Assembly: GCF_019355395.1 (NCBI RefSeq)
Contig: NZ_CP048829.1
Coordinates: forward strand, 2,707,001-2,771,000
Source: Chordicoccus furentiruminis
GTDB lineage: Bacteria > Bacillota > Clostridia > Lachnospirales > Lachnospiraceae
Direction: 5' to 3'
DNA: 64,000 nt
Below the pieces are notes generated by a model that saw nothing but the letters and a program-made list of their open reading frames with translations, did not search any database and was not told the origin of the DNA. How positions within the stretch are numbered: position 1 is the stretch's first letter; each line of letters opens with the position of its first letter. Shown here piece by piece: positions 42,555 to 51,779 of this stretch. A program made the translations under genes and the position numbers.

Positions 42555-43526
42555 TCAATTGTCTGATCCGGGCGTCTCTCCGGCTGCATCAGCCGGCAGT
42601 GACCCGCGGGTCCTGTGTATCAGATTTCGGAACAGCTCGAAGTGACGGCGCTCGTTTTTTTCCTGATTGGAGAGGATCAGCCCGGCAAAAAAGGAAAGCA
42701 GCGCGGCGATCGCCGCAAAGCCGCAGGCGATCAGCGTCGGAAAGCGGGCGACGAGTCCGGTCGCGAGGTAGTCGAGAAAAACCGGGATGAAAAAGCCGGC
42801 CGCGAGTACGAGAAGAATCAGCGAAAAAAAACCGAAGAAGCCGAGCGGACGGTAGTTTCGATAGAGGGAAACGATCGTTCTGAGAACCCGGAGGCCGTCC
42901 GGAATCGTGCTGAGCTTGGAGGAGCTTCCCGCGGGCCGGTCCCGGTAGCTGACGACGACATTGTCCACCTGCATGCGGTGACAGACCGCGTGAATCGTCA
43001 TCTCCGTCTCGATCTCGAATCCCTGCGAGAGCACGGGGCAGGTCTTCACAAAGTCATAGCTGAAGGCGCGGAAGCCTGTCATGATGTCCTTCACGTCACA
43101 GTTGAAGAGTCGGTTGATGGTGCTCCGTACCAGTGAGTTGCCGAAATTGTGAAACGGCCGGCGGTTTTCCGTGAAGTAGGTGGAAGAGAGACGGTCGCCG
43201 ACTACCATGTCCGCATTGCGGTGAAGCACAAGGTCGGCCATTTCCGGTGCGCTGTCCATCGGATATGTGTCGTCTCCGTCCACCATGATATAGCAGCAGG
43301 CGTCAATTTCACGGAACATCCGGCGGATCACGTTTCCCTTTCCCTGCATCGGTTCGCTGCGCACGACGGCGCCGGCTTCGGCGGCCCGTTCGGCTGTCCG
43401 GTCGGTGGAATTGTTGTCGTAGACATAGACAGCCGCCTCCGGGAGGGCGGCCCTGGCATCCCGGACGACCTTTCCGATGGTCTGTTCCTCGTTGCAGCAG
43501 GGAATCAGAACGGCGATTGTATCCAT
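42555..43526 (-). CDS. GT2 glycosyltransferase (dolichyl-phosphate mannosyltransferase-like)
   Basis: A 323-residue membrane-attached glycosyltransferase. DTIAVLIPCCNEEQTIGKVV, VYDNNSTDRT and VDGDDTYP give the GT2 nucleotide-sugar and metal site; two C-terminal membrane segments (about 230-255 and 265-290) anchor it. It probably transfers a sugar to undecaprenyl phosphate or a related carrier. ATG 43526 has GGAGGAAGAG upstream. A minus-strand extended -10 (TGGTATAAT, 43597-43604) lies about 70 bases upstream. Confidence 0.88.
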   Translation of the reverse strand: MDTIAVLIPCCNEEQTIGKVVRDARAALPEAAVYVYDNNSTDRTAERAAEAGAVVRSEPMQGKGNVIRRMFREIDACCYIMVDGDDTYPMDSAPEMADLVLHRNADMVVGDRLSSTYFTENRRPFHNFGNSLVRSTINRLFNCDVKDIMTGFRAFSYDFVKTCPVLSQGFEIETEMTIHAVCHRMQVDNVVVSYRDRPAGSSSKLSTIPDGLRVLRTIVSLYRNYRPLGFFGFFSLILLVLAAGFFIPVFLDYLATGLVARFPTLIACGFAAIAALLSFFAGLILSNQEKNERRHFELFRNLIHRTRGSLPADAAGETPGSDN

Positions 43527-43624
43527 GGGCTCTTCCTCCAGAAGCTGTGATGATCCGGCACGTTTCCCGGTCAGTCCGGGAAGGCGTACGATCAACATTA
43601 TACCATAGTCCGGATGTTTTCGCG

Positions 43625-43658
43625 GCATAAAAAGACCGCGCGCCCAATCGGGCGCGCG
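43625..43658 (-). terminator. Terminator of the glnA-ANTAR operon
   Basis: On the minus strand ACCGCGCGCCC pairs with GGGCGCGCGGT around GATT, followed by CTTTTT. Confidence 0.92.
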
Positions 43659-43744
43659 GTGCGGGTTCGGTTCAGTATCCTGCGGCGGAACAGGAATGCC
43701 GGAACAAGGCTGTCCCAGGCGGATCCTCCGCGTCTTTCCGGCCG

Positions 43745-44281
43745 TCAGCTCAGTGCGGTCAGAATCATCTTCGCCACATCCGGCATAGGCGTCGAGGTCT
43801 CCATGCTTCTCTTCTGAATGAAGCGGTACGCCTGATCCTCGGTCATGTCGTTCTTCTCCATGAGGATCTCCTTGGCCTGGGTGATCAGCTCCTTCTCCTC
43901 ATCGGAACGTTTCGGTATGCGGGCCTGAGTGACGTGATCGTCCAGCTGCATCAGGATCCGTACGCCTCCGATCAGCTCTCCGGAATGTACAGGGAGAGGC
44001 ACGCGGAAGAGAGCCTCGTTCTCACAGTAATCCAGCTCGGAAGGGCGGGCGAGCACAAGAAACAGGGCGCTCCGCCCCAGTGTATCCGCCAGCTCATCGG
44101 CGGTCATGTCGGTGAGGCGGGCGGAACAGATGACGACGCCGCCGTCCATCCGCCGGACGGCCCGCACGGTTTCCTGACCGGAGCGGCAGCTGATCCGGAC
44201 CTCGATGCCGCTCCGGCGCAGAATTCGTATAATCGAATCACGCAGGGCGTCATCCGCGATAGCAACGATTGTCCGTACCAT
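43745..44281 (-). CDS. ANTAR-domain response regulator (RNA antiterminator)
   Basis: A 178-residue protein: N-terminal receiver-like domain (1-115) and C-terminal ANTAR RNA-binding domain (about 120-175) with the helix ELITQAKEILMEKNDMTEDQAYRFIQKRSM. The receiver keeps an N-terminal acidic pair (ADD) but the phospho-acceptor is not obvious, so control may not be by phosphorylation. ANTAR proteins prevent termination in leaders of nitrogen-metabolism genes. It lies 24 bases after glnA on the same strand, with AAAGGAG before the ATG. Confidence 0.9.
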   Translation of the reverse strand: MVRTIVAIADDALRDSIIRILRRSGIEVRISCRSGQETVRAVRRMDGGVVICSARLTDMTADELADTLGRSALFLVLARPSELDYCENEALFRVPLPVHSGELIGGVRILMQLDDHVTQARIPKRSDEEKELITQAKEILMEKNDMTEDQAYRFIQKRSMETSTPMPDVAKMILTALS

Positions 44282-44305
44282 AAGCCTGACTCCTTTGTCC
44301 GGTGA

Positions 44306-45634
44306 TCAATACATCTTCATGTACCGCTTCAGCTCCCAGGTGCTGACCTGCGTGCGGTACTCGTCCCATTCAGCCTTTTTGCCGGAAACGTACTGCGTGA
44401 AGATATGCTCTCCGAGTACCTTCACGAGAAGCTCGTCGCGCTCCAGCTCGCCGATGGCTTCCTGAAGGGATCCCGGAAGGGAGTCGATGCCGTTCTGCTT
44501 TCTCACAGCCTCGCTCATCGCGAAGATGTTGTCCGAGATTTCTGCCGGCGGCGTCATTCCTTTTTCGATACCGTCGAGACCCGCCGCGAGGCAGCCGGCC
44601 AGCGCGAGATACGGATTGCAGGACGGATCCGGGCAGCGGAGCTCGATCCGTGTCGCCTGACCTCTGGCGGCCGGAATCCGGATCAGCGCGGAGCGGTTCG
44701 AGGCGGACCAGGCGAGATAGCACGGAGCCTCATAGCCGGGAACCAGACGCTTGTAGGAGTTGACCAGCGGGTTTGTCAGAGCGGCGAGTCCCTTTACATG
44801 GGCGAGAATCCCGGCGATGAAGCTGTACGCCTCGGTGCTCAGCTTAAGCGAGCCGTCTTCCTGATAGAAAATATTCCGTCCGTTTTTGAAGAGGGACATG
44901 TTGATGTGCATGCCCGATCCGTTGACGCCGAAGAGCGGCTTCGGCATAAAGGTGGCGTGCAGGCCGTTGCGCTGGGCCAGCACTTTCACTGCCAGCTTGA
45001 AAGTCATGATCTTGTCTGCGGTGGGCAGGGCGGCACCGTACTTGAAGTCGATCTCGTGCTGTCCGCGCGCCACTTCATGGTGAGAGGCTTCGATCTCATA
45101 GCCCATCCGCTCGAGGTTCATGCAGATCTCCCGGCGCGTGTCAGAGCCATGATCAATCGGCGCGAGATCGAAATAGCCCGCCTCGTCAGCGGTTTCCGTG
45201 GTCGGCCGACCTTCCTCGTCGGTGGAGAAGAGGAAGAATTCGCATTCCGGACCAACATTGAATTCATAGCCGAGAGCGGCTGTATGCTCGATTTCACGCT
45301 TCAGAACAAAGCGGGGATCGCCGGCGAACGGCGTGCCGTCCGGGTTGTAGACGTCGCAGATCAGTCTCGCGACCTTGCCGTGCTGCGGACGCCAGGGAAG
45401 GACGCACCAGCTGTCCAGATCCGGATACAGGTACTGATCCGACTCATAGATGCGGGCGAAGCCCTCGATGGAGCTGCCGTCGATCATGATCTGGTTGTTG
45501 ACCGCCTTCTCGAGCTGAGAAGCCGTGATCGCCACGTTTTTCAGCTGGCCGAAGATGTCCGTGAACTGCATGCGGATAAACTCCACATCGTCTTCCTTGG
45601 CCATCCGGAGGATGTCCTCTTTCGTGTAACTCAT
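44306..45634 (-). CDS. glnA: Glutamine synthetase, type I
   Basis: Makes glutamine from glutamate and ammonia. The 442 residues are the short GSI-alpha type. Seen: [51 protein letters not shown] and [13 protein letters not shown]. The Firmicute form is controlled by feedback and expression, not adenylylation. ATG 45634 begins [10 protein letters not shown]. The leader of about 120 bases contains an intrinsic terminator. The ANTAR gene is downstream in the same operon. Confidence 0.95.
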   Translation of the reverse strand: MSYTKEDILRMAKEDDVEFIRMQFTDIFGQLKNVAITASQLEKAVNNQIMIDGSSIEGFARIYESDQYLYPDLDSWCVLPWRPQHGKVARLICDVYNPDGTPFAGDPRFVLKREIEHTAALGYEFNVGPECEFFLFSTDEEGRPTTETADEAGYFDLAPIDHGSDTRREICMNLERMGYEIEASHHEVARGQHEIDFKYGAALPTADKIMTFKLAVKVLAQRNGLHATFMPKPLFGVNGSGMHINMSLFKNGRNIFYQEDGSLKLSTEAYSFIAGILAHVKGLAALTNPLVNSYKRLVPGYEAPCYLAWSASNRSALIRIPAARGQATRIELRCPDPSCNPYLALAGCLAAGLDGIEKGMTPPAEISDNIFAMSEAVRKQNGIDSLPGSLQEAIGELERDELLVKVLGEHIFTQYVSGKKAEWDEYRTQVSTWELKRYMKMY

Positions 45635-45704
45635 ATGCGTACTCTTTCTCCCTTCTTTTCGCAGACAGGAAATGATGATGGTTTGTTCTGCCGTGACAAT
45701 GATG

Positions 45705-45748
45705 AAAAAAGAGCGAGGCTCTCCCATTCAGGAGCACCCTCGCTCTTT
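45705..45748 (-). terminator. Leader terminator upstream of glnA (probable attenuator)
   Basis: On the minus strand AAGAGCGAGG pairs with CCTCGCTCTT and is followed by a T run. It starts only a few bases after the predicted transcription start and lies 75-115 bases before glnA. The 5' half can instead fold as GAGC-GAGGGT-GCTC, a hairpin with a six-base loop, of the general form recognised by ANTAR proteins. Confidence 0.8.
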
Positions 45749-45758
45749 TATGCGACCG

Positions 45759-45788
45759 ATTATAAGCTGACCGCGTATTTCAAGTCAA
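45759..45788 (-). promoter_or_regulatory. glnA promoter
   Basis: On the minus strand TTGACT (45788-45783), 18-base spacer, perfect TATAAT (45764-45759). Confidence 0.87.
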
Positions 45789-45842
45789 CTGTTTTGACTT
45801 TGCGCCTTGCACTTTTTCCGGTACCCGGAAGGGGAGCGCCGC

Positions 45843-47456
45843 TTACCCGCGCGTGTCCCGGTGCTTCAGCGCGGCCTCGACGAAACCGCGGAACAGCGGA
45901 TGCGGACGGTTCGGACGGGACTTGAATTCCGGGTGGGCCTGTGTGGCGATGAAGAACGGATGGGAAGGCAGCTCGCACATCTCCACGATATGACCGTCCG
46001 GCGACTGGCCGGAAAAGACGAGGCCGGCAGATGCGAGCTTCTCACGGTAAGCGTTGTTGACCTCGTAGCGGTGACGGTGGCGTTCCGTGATCTCCGTCTT
46101 GCCGTAGAGATGCTCAGCCAGAGATCCTTCTGTCAGATGGCAGGGATAGGATCCGAGACGGAGCGTGCCTCCGATATCCTCCACATCGTTCTGGTCCGGC
46201 ATCAGTGCGATGACGGGATCAGGCGTGTGATCATTGAACTCAATGCTGTCCGCCTCCGGGAGGCCCGCTACATGCCGCGCGAACTCGACGATCGCCAGCT
46301 GCATGCCGAGGCAGAGCCCAAGATACGGAAGGCCGTTCTTCCGGGCGTACTCGATGGCGCAGATCATACCCTCGATGCCGCGGTCGCCGAATCCGCCCGG
46401 GACCAGTACGCCGTCCACGTCCTTCAGCAGAAGCTGAACCGTCTCGGGCGTTACGTCCTCGGACTCAATCCACTTGATGTGGACATCGGCGAAATTGTAG
46501 ATGCCGCCGTGCTTCAGAGACTCGACGACGCTTAAGTAGGCGTCATGGAGTGCGGTGTACTTCCCGACGAGCGCGACCGTGACCTCGGTCTTCGGGTGGC
46601 GGAGCCGTGCGACCATCTCCTTCCACTCCGTGAGATCCGGTTCCGGATCCGGGAGGTGGAGAGCCTGAAGAACCACATCGGCGATATGCTCGTTCTCGAG
46701 CATCAGAGGCGCCTCGTAGAGATAGTCCACGTCGAGATTCTGGAGCACATGGGCCTCTGGCACGTTGCAGAAGAGCGCGATCTTCTTCCGGATGGAAGAA
46801 GAGAGCTCGACCTCAGACCGGCAGATGATCACGTCCGGCTGAAGTCCCATGGACTGCATGGACTTGACGGCCATCTGGGTCGGTTTCGTCTTCATCTCAC
46901 GTGAGCAGCGCAGATAGGGCAGCAGAGAGACCAGCATCAGGCAGGCGTTGTCATGTCCGATCTCCTGCTGGAACTGCCGGATCGCCTCGAGGAACGGCTG
47001 GGACTCGATATCCCCCACGGTGCCGCCCACTTCGATGATCGCGATATGAGTGGCATCGTCGTCCGTGCTGCTGTAGAAGCGGCTCTTGATCTCGTTGGTG
47101 ATATGCGGGATGACCTGCACCGTGCCGCCGCCGTAATCGCCGTGACGCTCCTTCTGCAGAACGGACCAGTAGATCTTGCCGGTGGTGACGTTGGCGTTGA
47201 TGCCGAGGTTTTCGTCGATGAAACGTTCGTAATGACCGAGATCAAGATCCGTCTCAATACCGTCTTCCGTGACATAGACCTCGCCGTGCTGGATCGGGTT
47301 CATGGTTCCGGGATCAATGTTGATGTACGGATCCAGCTTCTGCATGGTGACGCTGTAGCCCCGCGCCTTCAGCAGACGGCCGAGGGAAGCGGCCGTGATT
47401 CCCTTGCCGAGACCGGAGACGACGCCTCCTGTCACAAAGACATATTTGGTTGCCAT
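45843..47456 (-). CDS. pyrG: CTP synthase
   Basis: Converts UTP to CTP using ATP and glutamine. The 537 residues begin [20 protein letters not shown]; the synthase domain has [19 protein letters not shown] and the C-terminal glutaminase has PGGFGDRG, nucleophile GLCLGMQLA and HPEF. AGGAGTGAACC precedes the ATG. Transcribed alone on the minus strand. Confidence 0.97.
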   Translation of the reverse strand: MATKYVFVTGGVVSGLGKGITAASLGRLLKARGYSVTMQKLDPYINIDPGTMNPIQHGEVYVTEDGIETDLDLGHYERFIDENLGINANVTTGKIYWSVLQKERHGDYGGGTVQVIPHITNEIKSRFYSSTDDDATHIAIIEVGGTVGDIESQPFLEAIRQFQQEIGHDNACLMLVSLLPYLRCSREMKTKPTQMAVKSMQSMGLQPDVIICRSEVELSSSIRKKIALFCNVPEAHVLQNLDVDYLYEAPLMLENEHIADVVLQALHLPDPEPDLTEWKEMVARLRHPKTEVTVALVGKYTALHDAYLSVVESLKHGGIYNFADVHIKWIESEDVTPETVQLLLKDVDGVLVPGGFGDRGIEGMICAIEYARKNGLPYLGLCLGMQLAIVEFARHVAGLPEADSIEFNDHTPDPVIALMPDQNDVEDIGGTLRLGSYPCHLTEGSLAEHLYGKTEITERHRHRYEVNNAYREKLASAGLVFSGQSPDGHIVEMCELPSHPFFIATQAHPEFKSRPNRPHPLFRGFVEAALKHRDTRG

Positions 47457-47498
47457 TGGTTCACTCCTTTCGTCTGACCGTTGTTTCAGGATGCTTCT

Positions 47499-47526
47499 AT
47501 TATAAGATGTCCGCCCGCCATTTCAA
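47499..47526 (-). promoter_or_regulatory. pyrG promoter
   Basis: On the minus strand TTGAAA (47526-47521), 16-base spacer, perfect TATAAT (47504-47499). Confidence 0.82.
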
Positions 47527-47638
47527 CAGGCTCTCTCTCATCGAAACAAAAACATACACCAGCATACCTCGATTCCGGAACGGTGTAAATAAAAAACACT
47601 GTCCGTGTTTTTGAACAATCGGATTCATCCGCGACCGA

Positions 47639-47667
47639 TTGACATACAGGAAAGCCGGTGATAGCAT
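47639..47667 (+). promoter_or_regulatory. asnB promoter
   Basis: Perfect TTGACA (47639-47644), 17-base spacer, TAGCAT (47662-47667). Confidence 0.75.
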
Positions 47668-47756
47668 GAGTCAGCAAACGGGACGCTTCGGTTTTGGAGA
47701 ATGCATCCGCATTTCAGGCCGTGCTGCCCGGAAAATGAAAAATGAGTCCGATGTGG

Positions 47757-47805
47757 GACAGCAGGTTCATGCGCAGAGGCATGGCTTGCTGTCTTTTGCT
47801 TTTTC
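47757..47805 (+). terminator. Leader terminator upstream of asnB (probable attenuator)
   Basis: GACAGCA (47757-47763) pairs with TGCTGTC (47787-47793), followed by TTTTGCTTTTT. Inside, CATGC-GCAGAG-GCATG forms a hairpin with a six-base loop. It lies between promoter and start codon, so it probably controls read-through. Confidence 0.75.
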
Positions 47806-47826
47806 GGGCGGAGAGGAGGGCGTCAG

Positions 47827-49497
47827 ATGTGTTCGATTATGGGTTTTACAAGGAGGAGTACCGCGCTTAATCGTGCGAAGGAAGCGTTTCTCAAGACCAC
47901 ATCCAGAGGACCGGACGCCATGCGTTTCGAAGAAGCAGGCGACGGCTGGCTCGGCTTTCAACGTCTGGCCATCATGGGCCTCACGGAGGAGGGCATGCAG
48001 CCGTTTCATCTGGACGGAGATATGGTGGTGTGCAACGGCGAACTTTACGGTTTCCGGGTACTTCGCCGGGAACTGATCGAGGACGGCTGCATGTTCCGCA
48101 GCAGCTCGGACTGTGAGATCATCCTGCCGCTTTACCACAAGTACGGAGTGGGGATGTTCTCCATGCTGGACGCCGAGTTTGCGATGGTGATCTATGACTC
48201 GAAGACCCGTTCCTTTATCGCGGCCCGCGATCCGATCGGCATCCGGCCGCTGCATTACGGCTATCTGGAGGACGGCTCCATTGTCTTCGCCTCGGAAGCG
48301 AAGAATCTGGTGGGACTCTGCAGCCGGGTGATGCCATTCCCTCCGGGCTGCTACTGGAAGGACGGTGTCTTCACGCGGTACGCGGAGATTTACAAAGGAA
48401 GAAAGACGTTTGAAGAACAGGCGCCGGACGGCAGCCGGTTCGATCCGACGGATGATGCCTGCGTAAGCGGACGCGGCGGAGCGCCGACGGAGGTCATCCA
48501 TGCGACGGCGGATGAAGCCTCCGCGGAGATCCGGAAGCTTCTGATCCGTGCGGTGGACAAGCGGCTGGATGCGGACGCGCCGGTCGGCTTCCTGCTGTCC
48601 GGAGGACTCGACTCCTCGCTTGTATGCGCGATCTCGGCACGTCTTCTCGCCCGCCCGATCCGGACATTCGCGATCGGGATGGATGTGGATGCCATTGACC
48701 TCAAATATGCGAAGGAGGCGGCGGACTATCTCGGCGCGGATCACACGGCCGTCATCATCTCGAGAGACGACGTGATCCGCAATCTTCCGAAGGTCATCGC
48801 CGCGCTGGGAACGTACGACATTACGACGATCCGCGCCAGCATGGGGATGTACCTGTGCTGCGAGTACATCCATCAGCATACCGATGTGAGGGTGCTGCTC
48901 ACCGGCGAGGTGTCCGACGAGCTGTTCGGATACAAGTACACGGATTTTGCTCCGTCGGCGGCGGAGTTTCAGGCGGAAGCGGAAAAACGGGTGCGTGAGC
49001 TGAACGTGTATGACGTACTCCGCGCCGACCGGTGTATTTCCGTTCATTCCATGGAGGCGCGCGTGCCATTCGGCGATCTGGATTTTGTCTCCTATGTAAT
49101 GAGACTCGATCCGTCCGTCAAAATGAATGTCTACGGCAAGGGCAAGTATCTGCTGCGGCACGCTTTTGAGAACGGCGAATGGCTGCCCCGTGACCTTCTG
49201 ATGAGAGAAAAGGCCGCGTTCTCGGACGCGGTCGGACATTCGATGGTGGACGACCTCCGCGCCTACGCGGAAGAGCAGTACACGGATGAGGAATTTGAGG
49301 AAAAGCGGAAAAAATACGTGTTCGCGACGCCGTTTACCAAAGAATCCCTTCTCTACCGCGAGCTCTTCGAGCAGTATTATCCGGGGCAGGCGGAGATGAT
49401 CCCGACCTTCTGGATGCCGAACCGGAGCTGGCCGGGATGCAATGTCAATGATCCTTCGGCCCGCGTGCTGAGCAACTACGGAGCCAGCGGCATCTGA
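47827..49497 (+). CDS. asnB: Asparagine synthase, glutamine-hydrolysing
   Basis: Makes asparagine from aspartate, ATP and glutamine. The 556 residues begin MCSIMGF with the Cys2 glutaminase nucleophile, followed by SRGPDAMRF and VVCNGELYGF. The synthetase domain has the ATP loop FLLSGGLDSSLVCAI and GEVSDELFGY. Length matches E. coli AsnB. GAGGAGGGCGTCAG precedes the ATG. It has its own promoter, leader terminator and downstream terminator. Confidence 0.96.
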   Translation: MCSIMGFTRRSTALNRAKEAFLKTTSRGPDAMRFEEAGDGWLGFQRLAIMGLTEEGMQPFHLDGDMVVCNGELYGFRVLRRELIEDGCMFRSSSDCEIILPLYHKYGVGMFSMLDAEFAMVIYDSKTRSFIAARDPIGIRPLHYGYLEDGSIVFASEAKNLVGLCSRVMPFPPGCYWKDGVFTRYAEIYKGRKTFEEQAPDGSRFDPTDDACVSGRGGAPTEVIHATADEASAEIRKLLIRAVDKRLDADAPVGFLLSGGLDSSLVCAISARLLARPIRTFAIGMDVDAIDLKYAKEAADYLGADHTAVIISRDDVIRNLPKVIAALGTYDITTIRASMGMYLCCEYIHQHTDVRVLLTGEVSDELFGYKYTDFAPSAAEFQAEAEKRVRELNVYDVLRADRCISVHSMEARVPFGDLDFVSYVMRLDPSVKMNVYGKGKYLLRHAFENGEWLPRDLLMREKAAFSDAVGHSMVDDLRAYAEEQYTDEEFEEKRKKYVFATPFTKESLLYRELFEQYYPGQAEMIPTFWMPNRSWPGCNVNDPSARVLSNYGASGI

Positions 49498-49543
49498 CGG
49501 CATCGAAGCGCAGAGAGACGAAGACGCCCTTTTGATTCAGGAC

Positions 49544-49577
49544 AAGGGGCCGGTCCGGAGGCGGACCGGCCCCTTTG
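49544..49577 (+). terminator. asnB terminator
   Basis: GGGGCCGGTCCG pairs perfectly with CGGACCGGCCCC around GAGG, followed by TTT. Confidence 0.9.
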
Positions 49578-49835
49578 CGCTGCCGTGCTTTTGAAAAGAA
49601 CTGTGCCGGACAGTTCGCACGGCGGCGGAAGAGACGGCTCATTACCTCCTCCTGTCCGGCTCCGTCGCGTCCTGCAGCATGTATGTCTCTGAATGTGGTC
49701 ATATAAAATATCGCAAAACTGGCTATATACATAGAACCAGATTCGACTATAATGAAGAAAACCTGTGAAAGCCAATCATTTTTGTAGGATTACGAGGAAA
49801 ATGACCGGCGCAGCGATTCAGAAGGAGGAAACAGT
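49578..49835. other. Upstream region of the ECF S-component gene
   Basis: No gene. 49690-49760 is A+T-rich with a TATAAT at 49748-49753 but no consensus -35, so control by an activator is possible. I looked for flavin, TPP and preQ1 riboswitch signatures in the roughly 75-base leader and found none. Confidence 0.5.
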
Positions 49836-50468
49836 ATGTCACAGTCTACGGCAGCCGTTACGGACGCGGGAAAGAGCCGCGCCTGGACCGCGCAGAGAAT
49901 CGCCTTCATCGGCGTATCGGCGGCGCTCAGTTTTATCGCGTATGAGTTTTTCCGTGTCCCGAACGTCTTCGGAACCGGCTCGTCCTTTCACCTCGGCAAT
50001 ACCTTCACCGCGCTGACCGCGATGCTGCTGGACGGCGTCTCCGGCGGACTTGCCGGCGCGATCGGTCTTTCGATGGCGGATATTCTGGCCGGCGATCCGG
50101 GGTATGCGGTCAGCACCTTCATCCTGAAATTCATCATCGGCATCGTCTGCGGACTGACGGCGCACCGTGGCTTCCATCTGCGGTCGCTCAGAGCGAAGCA
50201 GACGCCGAGGAAAAAGTACCTGACGGCCGTCATCGTCAGCGCGCTCAGCGGCCTTCTTGTCAATGTGGTGACGGATCCGGTGATCGGGTACTTCCGGGAC
50301 CGTTTCATCTTCGGACAGCCGGTGCAGTTCGTGAACTACGCGGTGAAGATTGCGGCCGGCGTGACGCTGGTCAATTCGCTGCTTTCGACGGTCTGCGCGG
50401 CGGTGCTGTATCTGGCACTTCGGCCGGCTCTGGAAGCGGGCCATCTGATCCCGGCGTCCGGAAAATAA
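49836..50468 (+). CDS. ECF transporter S component, substrate unknown
   Basis: A 210-residue membrane protein with about six hydrophobic segments. IAFIGVSAALSFIAYEFFRVP, FHLGNTFTALTAMLLDG and GGLAGAIGLSMADILAGDP are typical of the DUF1393-type substrate-binding subunit, which captures a vitamin or similar small molecule and uses a shared EcfAT module. No EcfA or EcfT gene is nearby, so it is of the solitary kind. AAGGAGGAAAC precedes the ATG. Substrate cannot be read from sequence. Confidence 0.88.
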   Translation: MSQSTAAVTDAGKSRAWTAQRIAFIGVSAALSFIAYEFFRVPNVFGTGSSFHLGNTFTALTAMLLDGVSGGLAGAIGLSMADILAGDPGYAVSTFILKFIIGIVCGLTAHRGFHLRSLRAKQTPRKKYLTAVIVSALSGLLVNVVTDPVIGYFRDRFIFGQPVQFVNYAVKIAAGVTLVNSLLSTVCAAVLYLALRPALEAGHLIPASGK

Positions 50469-50510
50469 GCGGCTGGATGAAAGCGGGCAGATCCCGCTGA
50501 AAGACAGGAT

Positions 50511-50538
50511 GGGGATCCGGCGATGCCGGGTCCCTTTT
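50511..50538 (+). terminator. Terminator of the ECF gene
   Basis: GGGATCCGGC (50512-50521) pairs with GCCGGGTCCC (50525-50534) around GAT, then TTTT. Confidence 0.88.
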
Positions 50539-50561
50539 CGTCTTCAGGCGATGGAAAAGCT

Positions 50562-50590
50562 TTGACTCAGATGCGTTTCTATAATATAGT
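50562..50590 (+). promoter_or_regulatory. fprA promoter
   Basis: TTGACT (50562-50567), 17-base spacer, TATAGT (50585-50590). A GGCCGG-AGCA-CCGGCC type hairpin lies in the leader. Confidence 0.85.
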
Positions 50591-50633
50591 GAATCCGGAC
50601 GGCCGGAGCAGCCGGCCCCGGAAGGAGACAGCA

Positions 50634-51779
50634 ATGACAGAAGATATCCGATATATCGGCGTCAATGACCATCAGGTGGATCTGTTTGAGGCCCAGTACC
50701 CGGTGCCGCACGGAATGTCCTATAATTCCTACCTGATCATGGACGAAAAGACCGCGGTGATGGATACGGTGGACATCCACTTCACGGACGAGTGGCTGAA
50801 AAAACTCGCCGGCGAGCTTGGCGGACGGAAACCGGATTATCTGATCGTACAGCATATGGAACCGGATCACTCCGCGAATATTCTTCATTTTCTGGAGACA
50901 TATCCGGATGCCACGGTGGTGGGCAATGCGAAGACCTTCGCGATGATGGACCAGTTCTTCCGCCTGCCGGAGAACATGAAGCGGCTTCTGGTGAAGAACG
51001 GGGATACGCTGACGCTGGGACGTCATGTGCTGACCTTTGTGTTCGCACCGATGGTACACTGGCCGGAAGTGATGGTGACCTATGACAGCACAGCTCATGT
51101 GCTGTTCTCGGCTGACGGCTTCGGCCGGTTCGGCGCGCTGGACTCAGGGGAAGAAGGCTGGGACGACGAGGCAGCCCGCTACTATATCGGGATCGTCGGC
51201 AAGTACGGCATGCAGGTACAGAATCTGCTGAAGGCGGCGTCCGGACTGGACATTCGGACGATCTGCTCCCTTCACGGTCCGGTGCTTGAGGGAGACCTCT
51301 CCCATTACCTCGATCTCTATAACAAGTGGTCCTCGTACACGCCGGAGCTCTCCGCCGTGACGCTGGCGTACACCTCCGTCTACGGCCACACGAAGGAAGC
51401 GGTGATGCTTCTCAAAAAGGAACTGGAGGCGGCCGGGACAAAGGTATTCCTCTTTGACCTTTGCCGGGACGACATGACGGAGGCTGTGTCCTACGCATTC
51501 CGCACGGATCGCCTTGTACTCGCGACGACGACTTACAACGCGGATATTTATCCGTTTATGCGCGATTTCATCGAGCGTCTGACGGAGCGGAATTTCCGGA
51601 ACCGGAAGATCGCGATGATCGAGAACGGGAGCTGGGCGCCGATGGCGAAAAAGGTGATGACCTGCCTTCTCGGGAAGTGCTGCGGCCTTACCTTCGCGGA
51701 GCACTGCGTGACGATCCGGTCTGCGCTCAGCGACGCGAACAGGGCGGAGATCGCTGCGCTGGCAAAGGAGTTGGCGTAA
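50634..51779 (+). CDS. fprA: Flavodiiron protein (A-type flavoprotein)
   Basis: Reduces O2 to water and/or NO to N2O. The 381 residues have a metallo-beta-lactamase-like diiron domain (HMEPDHSAN, VHWPEVM, FSADGFG, CSLHGPVLEG supply ligands) and a C-terminal flavodoxin domain (LAYTSVYGHTKEAVM, NGSWAPMA). ATG 50634 follows AAGGAGACAGCA; the longer frame starts inside the preceding terminator. Electrons probably come from Hrb (11.3 kb). It has its own promoter. Confidence 0.95.
   Translation: MTEDIRYIGVNDHQVDLFEAQYPVPHGMSYNSYLIMDEKTAVMDTVDIHFTDEWLKKLAGELGGRKPDYLIVQHMEPDHSANILHFLETYPDATVVGNAKTFAMMDQFFRLPENMKRLLVKNGDTLTLGRHVLTFVFAPMVHWPEVMVTYDSTAHVLFSADGFGRFGALDSGEEGWDDEAARYYIGIVGKYGMQVQNLLKAASGLDIRTICSLHGPVLEGDLSHYLDLYNKWSSYTPELSAVTLAYTSVYGHTKEAVMLLKKELEAAGTKVFLFDLCRDDMTEAVSYAFRTDRLVLATTTYNADIYPFMRDFIERLTERNFRNRKIAMIENGSWAPMAKKVMTCLLGKCCGLTFAEHCVTIRSALSDANRAEIAALAKELA

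Larger units (their letters stand above)
47457..47826. other. Divergent control region between pyrG and asnB
   Basis: No gene. It holds the pyrG promoter (minus), a small A/T-stemmed hairpin (AAAAACAC 47592-47599 with GTGTTTTT 47605-47612), the asnB promoter (plus) and a leader of about 150 bases with a terminator. No T-box signature (AGGGTGG-ACCGCG) is seen. Confidence 0.75.

Noticed and set aside
47668-47826. T-box upstream of asnB
   Set aside because: No T-box consensus and no specifier loop; only an ordinary terminator hairpin is visible.
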